Positions 34,866 through 47,339 of a stretch of DNA of 64,000 nt are shown piece after piece; the stretch's first letter is position 1; the number at the start of each line of letters is the position of its first letter. The notes under the pieces were generated by a model. It saw only the letters and a program-made list of their open reading frames with translations, did not search any database and was not told the origin of the DNA. Made by a program: the position numbers and the translations under genes. Source of the DNA: Hyperoplus lanceolatus (taxonomy: Eukaryota > Chordata > Actinopteri > Uranoscopiformes > Ammodytidae); the NCBI GenBank assembly GCA_026929865.2, contig CM049405.1:22888001-22952000 (forward strand), in the 5' to 3' direction.

Positions 34866-37680
34866 ATTATGAATTTACAATATACTATTATAAATGATAC
34901 TCACTCTTGCAGCCTTTATTTAAACATGACTGTGATTCTGTTTTCTAATCTTCCCGTAGTCACTCTCTCCTTGGGTTCATAATTAAATGTGCTCCAGGTC
35001 AGGAGATCAGTCACTCACTTCCTGCTGTTGGCACTGCACACTTAACCAGGCATGTTTGCCTTTTTAAGATACTGTCTGTACTCTAAGCAATGATTACAAT
35101 TAAGAGTATTTGCAGAAACATGAAAGTCAAGTGATGTTGAAAACCGGGAGATGAAATACAGTGATTAATAGAAATGGGTTTGGGGGTGCTGCATGCGCTG
35201 CCCCAAGGCCAAAGATACACACCAGAGAAATACTTATTCTACAGTTTAACTTGATGATCAAGATCATGAAAAATGCAGTGACAAATGCCAAACAAGGTTT
35301 AATGTCCTGCATGTGCAACTTTTTCATGCCATTTCATTGGCTGTTCAGATGTTGGAATACTATGAGACTCAAGCTGTCACACCAGGGAAGGAGTGATGGC
35401 TAACTTACAAACTTTACAATGATATCTCATGCAGAGTCTCAGTTTGGCCATCAGAAACACTGGCACAACTACCAGTGGCTAGCTGATTTGCTATACAAGT
35501 CTATATAAATGCAACATTTAGCAGGTAAAGCAAAAACAACACATGGCAACTCCCTTAGAACCTTTTCAGTTTCAAGCACCCCTGAATGCAATTAGTTAAA
35601 AATGTATAAAGTGAGAGCAAAACCCAAGGATGTGGCTCCCCTGAAGGAGTAAACTCATTTCTGGAGCAGAATTACAAGCAAACATGTAATTATCTGTACA
35701 TACTCATGTCACATTCAACAGCACTGTTAAATACGTAAATTGGTTAAAAAGTGACATCAGTTGCTAGTGCATCAGTTGTGTGTGTTGTGTGCACACACAC
35801 ACACACACACAGGTGACTTCAGGTTGTCCGACCTTATGTCCGTACAGCTGTCCATTTTTTTGTGAGCACAAACGTCCACTCTAATTCAAGGATTAACTGC
35901 TTAGATTTTGAAGGTCAAGGTCACTGTGACCTCTCAAGAATACTTTCGAACTATTTGCCAAAACATCTCACTTTGATTGGAGGATAAACTGATTGCATTT
36001 ATGTGGTCAAAGGTATAACGGCCTCCAAACACATCCTACCTCTACTGAGCGTCTACTGAGCGTCTACTGTGCATCTCCGTCGGACTTTTTGTCACTGACT
36101 GTGTAATCAACCTAGAGCGGACACACATCCAACCTGTGCGGTGCTGCAGACGGCCGTCTGTGGCACGTCTACAACGACACTGCCCTTTACCTCAGGAGGC
36201 TCGCCTATTTTTTTCTGAGAGCCGCACGTCTCTCACGGGTCTCTCTGCTTTAATTGATAGAGAAATACCATAGATAGTAAATAATATGGATGTATCATCC
36301 GGGCTGACCTCAGTTATTCACACGGCATCCAATAATCCTGGTTTGTGCGCGTCGCCATCTTGTGAGATTTTTACTTCGCCTCACTCCTCTTGCCGAAAAG
36401 GGGAATCGACGTCACGTCAGGGGGAGGGAGATAGCTGACGTATACCTCCGAGGCAAAGTGAGGGACAACGGGCGGAGAGCTGTCACTCAAGAGATTGCGC
36501 CAATACATTTTAACCTCCAAAAGAATAAAAACTAGCGAGGGCCAAAACAATTCACCCCCCTCAGTGTTGTCATGGAGATATGACCTAAACATACAGACTA
36601 AAATGGTTTTGTGGCCCAGGCTGTAAATAGGTTTAATAAGACTTTGAAAACGGCCTATCTAACAAGTGAGTCAAAGAAAAACTGCTCTTCTTGGCGCCAC
36701 CCCCAGTGGCACTTTCTGGTTACTACAGTTGTAGGTCACTTCCTTATTGGATGCCGGTAAAAATCGCTGAGGTTGGGGCTTGAGAAATACTCTGCTGAGA
36801 GTCATATTGACTTCATACCGGCAGCTTTCGCTGTAGTTTCACCATTTCCTGGTGTGTCCCTTTCAAAATAAAACTTCCAAAAAAAAGGCAATGGGGCGCA
36901 CGGATTACTGTCCAGACTCAATGTTAGACTCAATATAAATCATATGCATCATAAATGACATGAAAGAACTTCATTTTTAATGGGAATTATGAATTATCAC
37001 AGGATGTGTGTGGAGGCCGTAAGCGTTACCTTCTTTTAAGCATTCCCTACCACCAGTGCACTTTCACAGTTCAGCAATTTTATGTGAGGCATATAACCGC
37101 CAGGCACTAGGTCTAGTCATTCTTGATGTCTTATTGTGCCTTTGTGTTTCTGCAGGTTTACCACCTACCTATGATGTATTGGATCTATGTAATAAATAGA
37201 TATTGATTACCGTTTACTGATTGCCTGTGCTGTTGCTATTAAAGCCCAAACACAAGCTTTAGAGGCCCCATCAGTGGTTGTATTGTGGATTTTGCCGATG
37301 AGGAATATACAGTATTTACGCAGAGATTATAATCAACATTATAGCACTTAAATCCAAAGCTTTACAAGGTACATTATAGAACGATGCAAACAGGAGTAGT
37401 AAATAAGAAAGCAGGGGTCTTAAACATAGCTCATCTTGAAGCTTGTAATGAAAGAGAAATACGCATAAACACAGGACATCAAGATTAAGAACTGATTCAA
37501 AAACACAATAATTAGATGGAACCCTTGTTTGAATACAACCCAGGCAAAAAATGAATAGGCTGGATATGTCTCTTAGCCTACCTCACTGAAAACGTAATTA
37601 CTAAAACTGAAATAACTCACAATGTGCAAGACTTGGTAATGTGTCCTCTTAAAAAATAATGTTCAAAAAACCTGCAGAGC
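34866..37680. other. Gene-free stretch with scattered repeat-like blocks
   Basis: A short CA run at 35790-35812, a small 'gagcgtctact' duplication near 36047-36070, and a GC-richer repeat-like block at 36280-36880. No gene recognised. Confidence 0.4.
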
Positions 37681-37692
37681 CATTGTGGTTAT

Positions 37693-37724
37693 ACACACAC
37701 ACGCGCACACGCACACGCACACGC

Positions 37725-37802
<78 letters not shown>
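37693..37802. repeat. CA/CG-CA compound microsatellite
   Basis: (CA)n with interspersed CG units in its first third, then pure (CA)n to 37802. Confidence 0.97.
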
Positions 37803-37805
<3 letters not shown>

Positions 37806-39570
37806 AGGCTTAGGCTGAATAATTCCTCATATCATAGAAAGAAATCACAAGTGGTCTTTGAATGGAAGCAAAATTGCACTGCTTTTTCTCCTGTGTCCAA
37901 TCCTGTTGTTTTGTCAATTTGGATCTGGAATCATCTATAATTGACTTGCACTAAAGCAGACAGATGATGTCCAATGTAGTTACATACAAATGTATACATT
38001 CACAGAATTTCATATCAGAAAGAGAACATTATTGAGGGTTGGATATGTGGATGGAAAGTTCAAGGAGAGGATTCTGCTAAATGGCAAGAATGGGAATCAT
38101 GAACATGAAAACGACCAAATTAAATGTATTACCATTAACTGCCATTGTGGTATTCTTTTATATTCATATAATCACTATAGTTGTGCGCTCCAACAGCTGT
38201 ACTTATAATGGAGAACTTTCTGAACTGCTAGGTCAAACATCATTAAAATATTATACAATTGTTCTATGGTTCATGTGTCGCAGGCTCAGTTCTCAATTCA
38301 TCACAGACGTCTTACTGTGAGCGTTATTCCCTTTGTGGATTTACTGTCTATCCCCCTATTCTCTCTGTAATTACAGAAAGTCTTAAATAGACTCAGGCAT
38401 TAATCATATCCTGTCAGCCATGCGCCCATACTGTACAGTGAAGTGTGTCATGGCGCTGCCCCCAAATGCAGCAGAGAATCCATAGTGAAATGGAAATGTA
38501 ATACCATTCATTACTGTGAGGGTGGGTTCAAGGTTGAACCTCCTACTCTGTCCACATAGTAAAATGAATGATTTGATTTTATATACAAAGCAGTCAAAAT
38601 ACAGCCTTGACATTTTACTTCAAGTTCCATAACAAAGCATAGTTCCATTACTGGGACACTTCCTGAGGGACCTTATAGTAGCAGGAGCACCACCAGGAGA
38701 TGAAGAGATATCACCCAACAGACGACCACCACAGTCCATGCCAACCCTGCACAACACCTCCAGAACCCAAACTTCTTATTTAAAGAGTTAAATAACTCAA
38801 CCTTTGTGGGCTTACAATTATTTTTGAAATGCAATACTTACAGTATGATATGTACTGCAGTGAGCTGGAAACTATAACACTATGCAGACATGCATGCAGC
38901 GTTCTCAAACAGTGGGTTTCACTATTTGATGTAGGTCGATATTTTGGCCATCTTTGCTGTCTAAGGGCAATCTCACACTAGGACCAGTTGCCCTTTACCG
39001 TACTGAAGAATCATTGTCCCCCCTCCCCAGTCCCCTATTGACCGCTCCAGGTCCAACCGGGCCGGAGCATGGTTACCTCATCGCATCGTAATACCATACA
39101 ACAAACATTGAATTACCTCATCATGATGTGTCCTTCTCTTTTGAATACATGCATTTTGAGGTTTGGGATTGTGTGCAGTTTACACTTACAGTATATAGAG
39201 TCTATATATAAATGAATACTATTTACATCTGGCAAAATAAAATAAAAATGTTTTAACTGTACCAGTAGCTGTGTATCTGTGTATCTGAATCTTATGGCAG
39301 TGGGGACAGGACCTGACAAGCCTTTGGCTTCTCCTGCCACCCTTCGGACGATAACACAAAGTAATATGTGTGAATATGCAAAGAGAAAATTGTGTATTGT
39401 GTGTAATTGTCTGGAAGAATAATAATAAATAAATAAAATCTGCAGCAAATATTCAACTTCCGCATCAGACCAACACGAAAGCAAAAGCATTTGTTTAAAA
39501 AGGTGACAGCAGGACCGCTGTCTACTATGTCTCGCTTGTGCTCGTACATGCACACCTCTTCCAACCAATC
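37803..39570. other. Gene-free stretch
   Basis: No supported exon, RNA gene or element terminus. Confidence 0.4.
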
Positions 39571-39971
39571 AGTTTAGCTAACTTCCTGCAGTTAACAGTC
39601 CCCTCCCTCGTCCCCACGTCACCACATTAGTGCACTGCGGTCTTCAAGCAGCGAGTGATCTAGCATCATCTCAGATCCGTTAGTGTGATAAAACGTGATA
39701 AAACCCATCAAAACAGACATTGGGAAGGATTTGTACCTGCACATGCACCAATCAGTCGCTCTGCACGTGCACCGGCAGTGAGACGAGTGCCGGTTTGTAG
39801 CGTACTCTCTTCTGATTGGTTATCAGTAGTGGGATCATTGAAAAGTTTATTTGCAGAGTGGGTGACTGAGAGATCGGCTTTATGAAACGTGCACACTATA
39901 TAAGTGATCAGTGTATGAATAAAGAGCGATTTAACACTTATAATAACATACATACATCGCTTACTTCACCT
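39571..39971 (-). mobile_element. TTAA-type miniature element, second copy (one end degraded)
   Basis: Reverse-orientation relative of the element at 62105-62561. Shared blocks: 'agctaacttcctg', 'gcactgcggtcttcaagca', 'agcatcatctcagatc', 'attgggaaggatttt' and 'cgcttacttcacct', then TTAA at 39972-39975. The opposite terminus is not preserved. Confidence 0.65.
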
Positions 39972-40463
39972 TTAATGATGGAAATACTTAACATTTTAAT
40001 ATTTAAAATATGACCTAATGTGCTACCCCCATAGTTCACACTAGCTCTGACTGAGTGACTCATCCTCCCTTTGGATATGTGGCACACTGCAGGACTTCCT
40101 CTGTATTTCCTCTTCAAGAAGGTGCACAATCCCCAATGTATCCCTGGCCCTATATACCATCACCACTCTTCCTCTGACTCTCTTCAGAGACCTCCTGTCT
40201 CATTCGTTATTAATGGGCGACATATAGAAAGGTGACGGTAAAGGACCCCCAGAGTGCTAGCTTGAAAAAGCAGGCTTGAAGGGGTTCCATGTTGAAACAG
40301 AATGGTAATGTGTGAAAGGTAGAAAGAGAATAAGAGTGTGGCGCTGCATGGACTAGGTTTTGATTAGATCGGCGTTCTAATCAGAACAGAGGCAGGGAGG
40401 TCAACCCACCGTATTCACTATACGAACAAAGAACTTGCCACTTTTAGACCCAACGAGTGGATG

Positions 40464-40583
40464 ACGTAATATGCTGTTTCTTTTCTTTCAAAGGTTTTTT
40501 TATTAAATGTTAATAACAAAGGAATTGTAGCACAGCGAGTACAAATTTTTTCCCCTTTTTCTCCCGAACGTAATATGCTGTTT
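40464..40583 (-). mobile_element. Short 5'-truncated retro-insertion with 16-bp target duplication
   Basis: An 88-bp insert (40480-40567) lies between perfect copies of ACGTAATATGCTGTTT (40464-40479 and 40568-40583). Read on the minus strand it ends in an A-rich tail ('aataaaaaaacctttg...'), as expected of a heavily truncated LINE copy. Confidence 0.65.
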
Positions 40584-40984
40584 GAGTGCTGGTTCTGTGC
40601 AGAGAGGAATAGCCATTTTATAGAAATGATTTCCTCGCTTCATGACTGTTAATTACGGAGGTTGAGACCAGCAGTAGTTGTTGATATATTTTTCAATGAC
40701 CTCTAATTCAAGAAACCAACCTGTTTATATACAACCATTACCGATGCTCGTTTTATTATCAGCAAAACAATGATACTGATTGTATCAGTCAGTGTTTGAT
40801 TGGCATTTTTTAGAACACACTCGGTAGAAATTAAATATACTAATTATATGTTTTAATTAGTGTTTAATAGCTTGAAAATAAACAGGGATTTGTATTAACT
40901 CTGAATGAGCCTTTTAGGAGCGGGATCCGCCGCCATGTTGCACTGCTGTGTCTTTACAGTAGCACAGAAGGGACAAACTTAATG

Positions 40985-41170
40985 GCCTTACACATTTTTG
41001 TATAAAGTGGGTGTCCTGGGAAAATGCACCTGTTGGAAGACAAAGAAGAAGTACTATAATACATAACTAAATACTGTACATCTTCACCTCATAACTTGAT
41101 ACTGTGGAACGACTTGAGGCATTGGTGGATGATGCCATCTTTAGTAACTAGCTTGTTGTCAAACACAACC
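40985..41170 (-). pseudogene. Coding-like 3' fragment, copy 1 of a dispersed pair
   Basis: On the minus strand DNKLVTKDGIIHQCLKSFHS (ending IKL, stop) parallels DKKLASKDGLTHHWPKSFHN (ending IK, stop) at 47228-47330. The similarity extends about 90 bp past the stop ('aagtactata', 'ataactaaata'). The parent protein is not recognised. No start or splice structure is clear in this copy, so pseudogene or gene fragment is the cautious call. Confidence 0.4.
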
Positions 41171-41378
41171 ACAAACACAACCACAACCGTAGGAATTACT
41201 GCATTTGATTTTGACAGCACACTGCTGGGGGTCAACAGGTCAATATGATTAACTTGCCAGCTAACTTGCTTCAATGCATGCATACAAATCACAAATAAAA
41301 AAGTCCTTAATGTACCCAACTTCACATTAGAAAAGCCTGGCATTAATTAATTTCTCAAGACAACTAGAAAATGGTGCA

Positions 41379-41416
41379 CATAGTAGGCTACACTTTATAT
41401 ATAAAGTGTAGCCTAC

Positions 41417-41420
<4 letters not shown>
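41379..41420. repeat. Perfect 42-bp palindrome
   Basis: Left arm 41379-41398 and right arm 41401-41420 are exact reverse complements around a central AT. It directly abuts the TA microsatellite. Confidence 0.95.
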
Positions 41421-41474
<54 letters not shown>

Positions 41475-41478
41475 ATGT

Positions 41479-41524
<46 letters not shown>

Positions 41525-41528
41525 AATG

Positions 41529-41579
<51 letters not shown>

Positions 41580-41595
41580 AAAATATATATATATA

Positions 41596-41635
<40 letters not shown>
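41420..41635. repeat. TA microsatellite cluster
   Basis: Four long (TA)n runs separated by short 'gtaatgtaa'-like interruptions. Open frames across it are artefacts. Confidence 0.97.
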
Positions 41636-41637
<2 letters not shown>

Positions 41638-41639
41638 CA

Positions 41640-42530
41640 TCAGTTTTCTTAGGACTACAATTTAAGTGACAAGATGTCAAGCCTGTGTACATAACTGTCT
41701 CTTTGGAGGACAAAAAAGGACTGTTCCATTATTCAATCCTGTCTCTTATCACCATTGACCAGCACTCACTCTGCAGCTATGTATAAGGAACTGGTTATTA
41801 TAACTAAAAGCATAAACTTATATTAAAACTTACTGTAACACGTTTGGTCAAGGGAAAACAAAGTCACATTGAGAAGTTGCATGCTTGTGGGTATTGCTAC
41901 GGTGCAGACCAAGAAGCTGAATCTAACTTAATTGGCCATAAACAGGGTCTGGATGTTTTTTTCTTTCTGTTTAAACAAGGACACTTACTGGAGCAGTGCA
42001 TTTCTACTTGGGAAAATAACAAGTTCCTATAACAGTAATAAATAGAAGTCCACTGATTAACTTCTCCTTAAAGCTCTAGGAGCAGTGACAAATATTGGAA
42101 TCCAAAAGAAAGAATGCCAGCACTTGGTTGATCTCATCTGTTTGGGGGGTTGCATCCATCTCACATGTATATCCCATTCTCTGTATGGGAGGTAACTAGA
42201 AAAACACATCATTTGGCGTGCTTGCTTCTTATGAAAAAGCAGAGGACGCAAAACAACGCCAGCTGGCATCGTGGGGGGTGGAAGGGGAGAGATTTGTATT
42301 TAATGATTGTGAGCGGCTGTCTGTCAAGCTGGCGGGCTCAAGTGTTACACATCAGACATGTGTGTGAAAACACTCTTTCAGCTAAGGATTGAAATGCCAG
42401 GAATAAATAAAGAATGAAGCTGTGACGGTTGCTGAAGAAACACATAGAAAATAAACATGCAGACTCCCTCTGGGATTCAATGAGTGATACAGGAAAGAAT
42501 ATTGAAGAAAAGATGCATATAGATATTCTA
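41640..42530. other. Gene-free stretch
   Basis: Nothing supported. Confidence 0.4.
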
Positions 42531-43046
42531 CACTGCAAAAATTCAAAATCTTACCTAATATACTGGACTAATTTCTAGTACAAAATATCCCATGACACTT
42601 AATGTAAGACACAATCACCTAACCAGCAACATTTCAGTGAGATGTAGGGACTTAAATACTGTACAATTGAATTGAAAATGAAGGATTCCAAGGCTGGCTT
42701 ACTATGACACACAAGCTCTTCCTATTACTAGTAAGACATGCTCTGTATGAGTATTTCTAGCTCATTTCAATTAGATGATTATCTTTAATCAACAACAGTG
42801 CCACTAATGTATTACTTGAAAGAAGTTAAATTGCACATGGAATGAATAAGCTTTTTAGCATTACAGGCTTATTATGATACATCACATTTCAAATATACCC
42901 CACAATGACCTTATTTCAAGATATCTTGTATCTTGAAAGGCTTAAATGTTTCATTTTTAGTTAAGAGAATTCCTACCAAGTTGAAAAACACCTTGTATTG
43001 CTTGTTTTTTTGTAACTTATTTTTCAAAAGGCATTCTTATCCAGTG
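42531..43046. mobile_element. CACTGCAAAAA-type miniature element
   Basis: 516 bp beginning CACTGCAAAAA and ending in CCAGTG, flanked by TA on both sides (42529-42530 and 43047-43048). The start is a well-known fish miniature-element end. The terminal match is short. Confidence 0.6.
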
Positions 43047-43621
43047 TATCCAGAGACAACATGCAACAATCTGATCTGCCAACTGATGGACATATTTGGA
43101 CATCAAGAGGTCAAGTTTGGATATACACAGCAATGCTTTGGGATCAAGGCCCCCGTGTGCACTTCCTCCTCCACGTGCACTGAATGCTGTGGGGCTGCAT
43201 CAGCAAGGGGAATGATCCTGTCATGTGGATCAAAGAAGGAATCGATCAACATACCGTAAGAGATCACACATGATGCCGCTGCTGCTTATGAACGAATAAG
43301 CAAGAGTAGATGAGAGACTTTAAAAGGAATTTTTGAGCGGACAAAGTCAGGAGTTGTGTTGTGCTGTCACTGTAGTGGAACATTGCACCCATCATCAAGG
43401 CAGAGCAGCAGTGAACTTGCAAGAAAGGGTCGCTTCCTGAATTCAAATTTAGATTTTATTTGGTGTCTATGATCAATGAATATGAAAATGAAGAGAAAAA
43501 CTATCCAAGGAAACAAGTGTGTTAAAATGCCTCAATCAAAAGGAGCGAAAAAAAGAGTAGTGACAAACGACTAAAAAAAGAACAAGAAAAAAACAAGAAC
43601 AAGGCAAAAAAAAAATCTTTG

Positions 43622-43728
43622 TTACGTAATGTCAGGGTACATTATCCGCAGGCCACGGATTACAAAAGAGTCTGAGGGATTAGTACACTTGGCACCGATG
43701 TAGGCAAGGGCAATGTGGCCCGGTTTGA
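43622..43728 (-). CDS. Candidate 3'-terminal exon of an unrecognised protein, or processed fragment
   Basis: After an acceptor-like CT-tract and GTGCAG, the minus strand reads KPGHIALAYIGAKCTNPSDS, then FVIRGLRIMYPDIT and TAA, with C/G-ending codons more frequent than in the AT-rich surroundings. The phase at the acceptor is 2. No upstream partner exon was found. I do not recognise the protein. It may be the last exon of a gene with distant exons, or a fragment left by duplication. Confidence 0.4.
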
Positions 43729-45173
43729 CTGCACAAGAGACATCTTATTGTATAGGGATGGACAGTGTTTTCTGCAATGATATCCACCATAGTAAACCAA
43801 TTTGTTTTTCTTTTAACAGATATGATGTATAAAGTGTGATGGGTAAGGCACATTCAGGTTTCTCTCGTCCTTAAACAAAATAGCATTCAAGAAAAAGAAA
43901 ATACACTGTATCCACTCAATCTTAAATTGAGGGCGGATAGCTGGAAGTGTGCCTGCTCAACCGTGCAGTAAAGCATCACAATGGACTCCTCCATGGAACA
44001 GTATAAACCCTATTCAAGACCACTTATGTTGAGTTTGAGAGACAAGTCCAAGTTCCCCTCCAATAGGCTCAGGTCGACCAAGTTCAAAGTAAAAATCACA
44101 TTGTTCATAATGTGCTTCACTTCAGTGTTGTTAACAGTGAGAACCAGCTGTGACCTAAGTGCAATAGAGATTACATTCCTGACACAAAAAACACATATAA
44201 GAAACTAGTTATTATTGCCCAATGTTACAAGCTACTAATCGACATTTGCCCACACATTTTGCCCATAAAACTACATATTTTAAGCGGAACACTGCAGGTG
44301 AATGGGGTTACATTTTCAACTTATAGATATCATCATGAAACTTTGCCAGTTGATTACTTACACTAATACCTTTACCTCAGAATAGTTTGAATAAATACGC
44401 AAATTTGGCAATACGTATGTAAGTAATTATGCATACATTTGCATATCATTCAAAAAGGCAGGGAAGGAAACAGGCAAAAAGGCTCCAACACTTTTGACTT
44501 AGAAGATCTGGAAAGGGTAAGGTCCTTTTTTCTTCTGTATCTTGAAATGTCACCACTGCAAAATCAAAATTGTAAATAATTAAATTGATTGATGGCTGAA
44601 TAAAAGCCTAAAGAAACACCTGAAGCGATCGTTTTTACACTCGGATGGTGGTCTATCGATAAAAGCAAAACGTGATAAACTGCGCTGGAAACAGACTTAT
44701 TGAATAAATCATGACATACATGAAGCATACAACCTAAACACCCACTGAATCTTCCGCTCTATTGAAGAGACTGAAAAAAACGGCAGATGAAAACGTGTGG
44801 CGGATTAAGAAGAGTGTATCACTCCTTGCTTTTATACATGAAACAAACAGAAATGTCTTATTTACATCATGCCTTTGAAAACAACTTTCATTTGTTTGAG
44901 GTTGTTTAACACTACAGCTTTCAGTGATGACACAAAAGACACATGGTTCAAGTGTCTACTATCTCAGTTTACTGTTCAGCAAATTGGGAATATTGAGTGA
45001 GTGAGTGAAGAAGTGAGTGACACAGCAGACATGTTGCCATGTGTCATATCAAGAAAAGCATGCAAGTTATCAAAACTTTTTTTCTCATTAGATATTTTTA
45101 TTTATAGCGTACGTCCTGGGGAAAAGCAGCTGTTGAAAGACAAAAAAGTACTATAGAATAAATAACTAAATAG
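43729..45173. other. Gene-free stretch
   Basis: No supported features except the start of the second dispersed repeat copy, from about 45100. Confidence 0.35.
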
Positions 45174-45181
45174 ATGTTGAC

Positions 45182-47216
45182 CAGTGTTGGGCAAGTTACT
45201 TCAAAAGCGTAATGCGGTATTTATTACTTATTACTGGCATTTCAAAGTAGTTAGTTACATTACAATATTACTGTCTTTGAATTGTAAGGCATTACATTAC
45301 TTTTACATTACTTTTGCATTACTTTCACCAAAATAACATGAAATATGGATTTGGTGTTCTCAATAGATCTTCTTGTGTTCAATGCAGCTCATTACACAGC
45401 AGGAGGTGACATGGTATGGCATAATGACTGAGCTAGGCTTAAGGCTAACACAAGTATGCCTATGCTATATAATATAATGGTCACAGTTATGGCTCATGGT
45501 GCAATACATTTTATAATAGAAATACTGTATCTTTAGGTATTTATTTAGCCTATATTAATATCAATAGAGCTAGAGCCTACTACTGTAGATTGAAAAAGTA
45601 AATTGAGCCTCAAAGATTTGTTTCTTGCATTCTGGCGACTTAAAAGCACAAACAAGTTGTTCACATCATCATCAACTTTTGCCTTTTTTAGTTGTTCCAA
45701 AGAATCTGCCTTATCATCTTGCCATCTAATCTAAATGATAACAGCCCATTATGTTTGTTTATCGTCTCTCTTGCGTGACATTTTATAATAACAATAGTAG
45801 CCTTAATATATCTCCTTTCCTAATTCAAAGCATCCACTCATTATGTTGGGAGTCGACGTGTGTGTCAGAGGCATGAATCGACAAAGCGAACTCTTATTGT
45901 GACTTTTTTGCTGCAGCACTTGTAGTGCTGAGGAGAGCTTGCCAACTGCGCTGTCCTTTACGCACCATCATTGCCGCCGTTATGTTAAGATTTCATAATT
46001 TGCATCAAAGCAAACCCTTTAGGCGCCGGGTTTTATTTTTAAAAATACTAGATTTTGACACTTAAATTTCAGAAGGCTCTGGATTGAAAGTGGTTTGAGA
46101 TAGAGACAAAGTGTAAATGAGACAAATATTGAGAATGACCTAAAGTTTATCTGGGGAGTAAATTTTCCCATCTAATTAGCATAGTATGACGTCATATGGT
46201 GGCGGCCATGTTGTAGGCTATTATGTAATTTCCATGAAATACCTGATATTTTGAAAGACAGTTGAACTTATTTATCAGATTCACCCCTCCATCCATTTGT
46301 AATGATGTCCACTTTGTTGTAAGCCAACAGTTGCAAACTAGAACTAGAACTACACCACAAAACTCATGTAAACAGTAGGTGTTTTTTATGATTTTTTTTT
46401 ACCCACCACCATTTTTATTTCCTTTTTTCTTCTATTCTGCATTATTACTATTATCATCATTATTATCATTATAATATGATAATATTAATATATATATAAT
46501 GCTGCGTCGCATGGCTGCACCACTGCTGCGCATGGACGCACCGTGACCGGGGCCGTAGAGCAGTGAACACCAACTCCCTACTCGTCAACTTTTTGCTTGC
46601 CATATCTCTAAATAACTCCTAAATCCAGCAATACCGCTTCAGCATAAATAGCTTAGTGGCACACTATCTCCGATTTCGCACCTAACAACAGCGCGATTCA
46701 TTTGCAGCCTGGACGCGGAGGTGTGTCACCTCTCTGCTCTGACAGCAGGCAGGGACTCGCTCCGAGGGGCTGCTCCGAGACTGACCGCCTCCGAGTGCTC
46801 TTAGACGGGGAGGGGCTCGCGGCAGCACGCGCTGCTCGTTAAGTGATACGTGCTTTCACGTCAGAGTCTCCAAACACCACAAAAGTGTTAACTTGGGCAG
46901 TGAAACGGAAGCCAGTAGGTTAGCGCATCTTTGGAATCAATTGTAGCAGCAAATCGAGTTTTCTTCTCCTCTAGCAGTAACATTAGCGTGGGTTTTTTTC
47001 TACTCTGCGAAACTCGCGGTGTTGGCCAATTTGTATAAAAACAACAAACCAGTCAATTTCGGGTTTAAAATGCATTGTAACGCACGTTTCTGAGCTATGT
47101 ACCGCGTTACATATTACCATTTTTTTTGCTGTAATGCCTTACATTACCGCGTTACAGCAAAACGTAATGCATTACAATAATGCATTACTTCCTGTAACGC
47201 GTTACTCCCAACACTG
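45182..47216. mobile_element. hAT-like DNA transposon (non-autonomous, about 2 kb)
   Basis: Ends CAGTGTTGGGCAAGTTACTT (left) and the inverted CCCAACACTG (right), with an exact 8-bp target duplication ATGTTGAC (45174-45181 and 47217-47224). The subterminal regions are packed with 'taatgcattac'-type and 'gcgttac'-type repeats on both sides, typical of this fish family. No transposase frame is preserved. There is an ATT/ATC patch at 46440-46495 and a GC-rich core at 46500-46870. Confidence 0.85.
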
Positions 47217-47227
47217 ATGTTGACCTC

Positions 47228-47330
47228 ATCACTTGATATTGTGGAAAGACTTGGGCCAGTGGTGGGTGAGGCCATCTTTGCTGGCAAGCTTCTTGTCCTT
47301 GAAGGCTAGCACAGCTTCTGCAAATTATAC
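47228..47330 (-). pseudogene. Coding-like 3' exon, copy 2 of a dispersed pair
   Basis: A possible acceptor TTTGCAG is followed on the minus strand by AVLAFKDKKLASKDGLTHHW, then PKSFHNIK and a TGA stop. Related to 41095-41165. The hAT-like element inserted about 10 bp beyond the stop. Not recognised; could be a genuine last exon or a pseudogene. Confidence 0.4.
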
Positions 47331-47339
47331 CATAGGGTA

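Noticed and set aside
37659-37940. 93-residue Thr-His/Arg repeat frame
   Set aside because: Translation of the CA/CG microsatellite.
41327-41713. 128-residue minus-strand open frame
   Set aside because: It is the translation of the TA microsatellite (Ile-Tyr repeats), not a gene.
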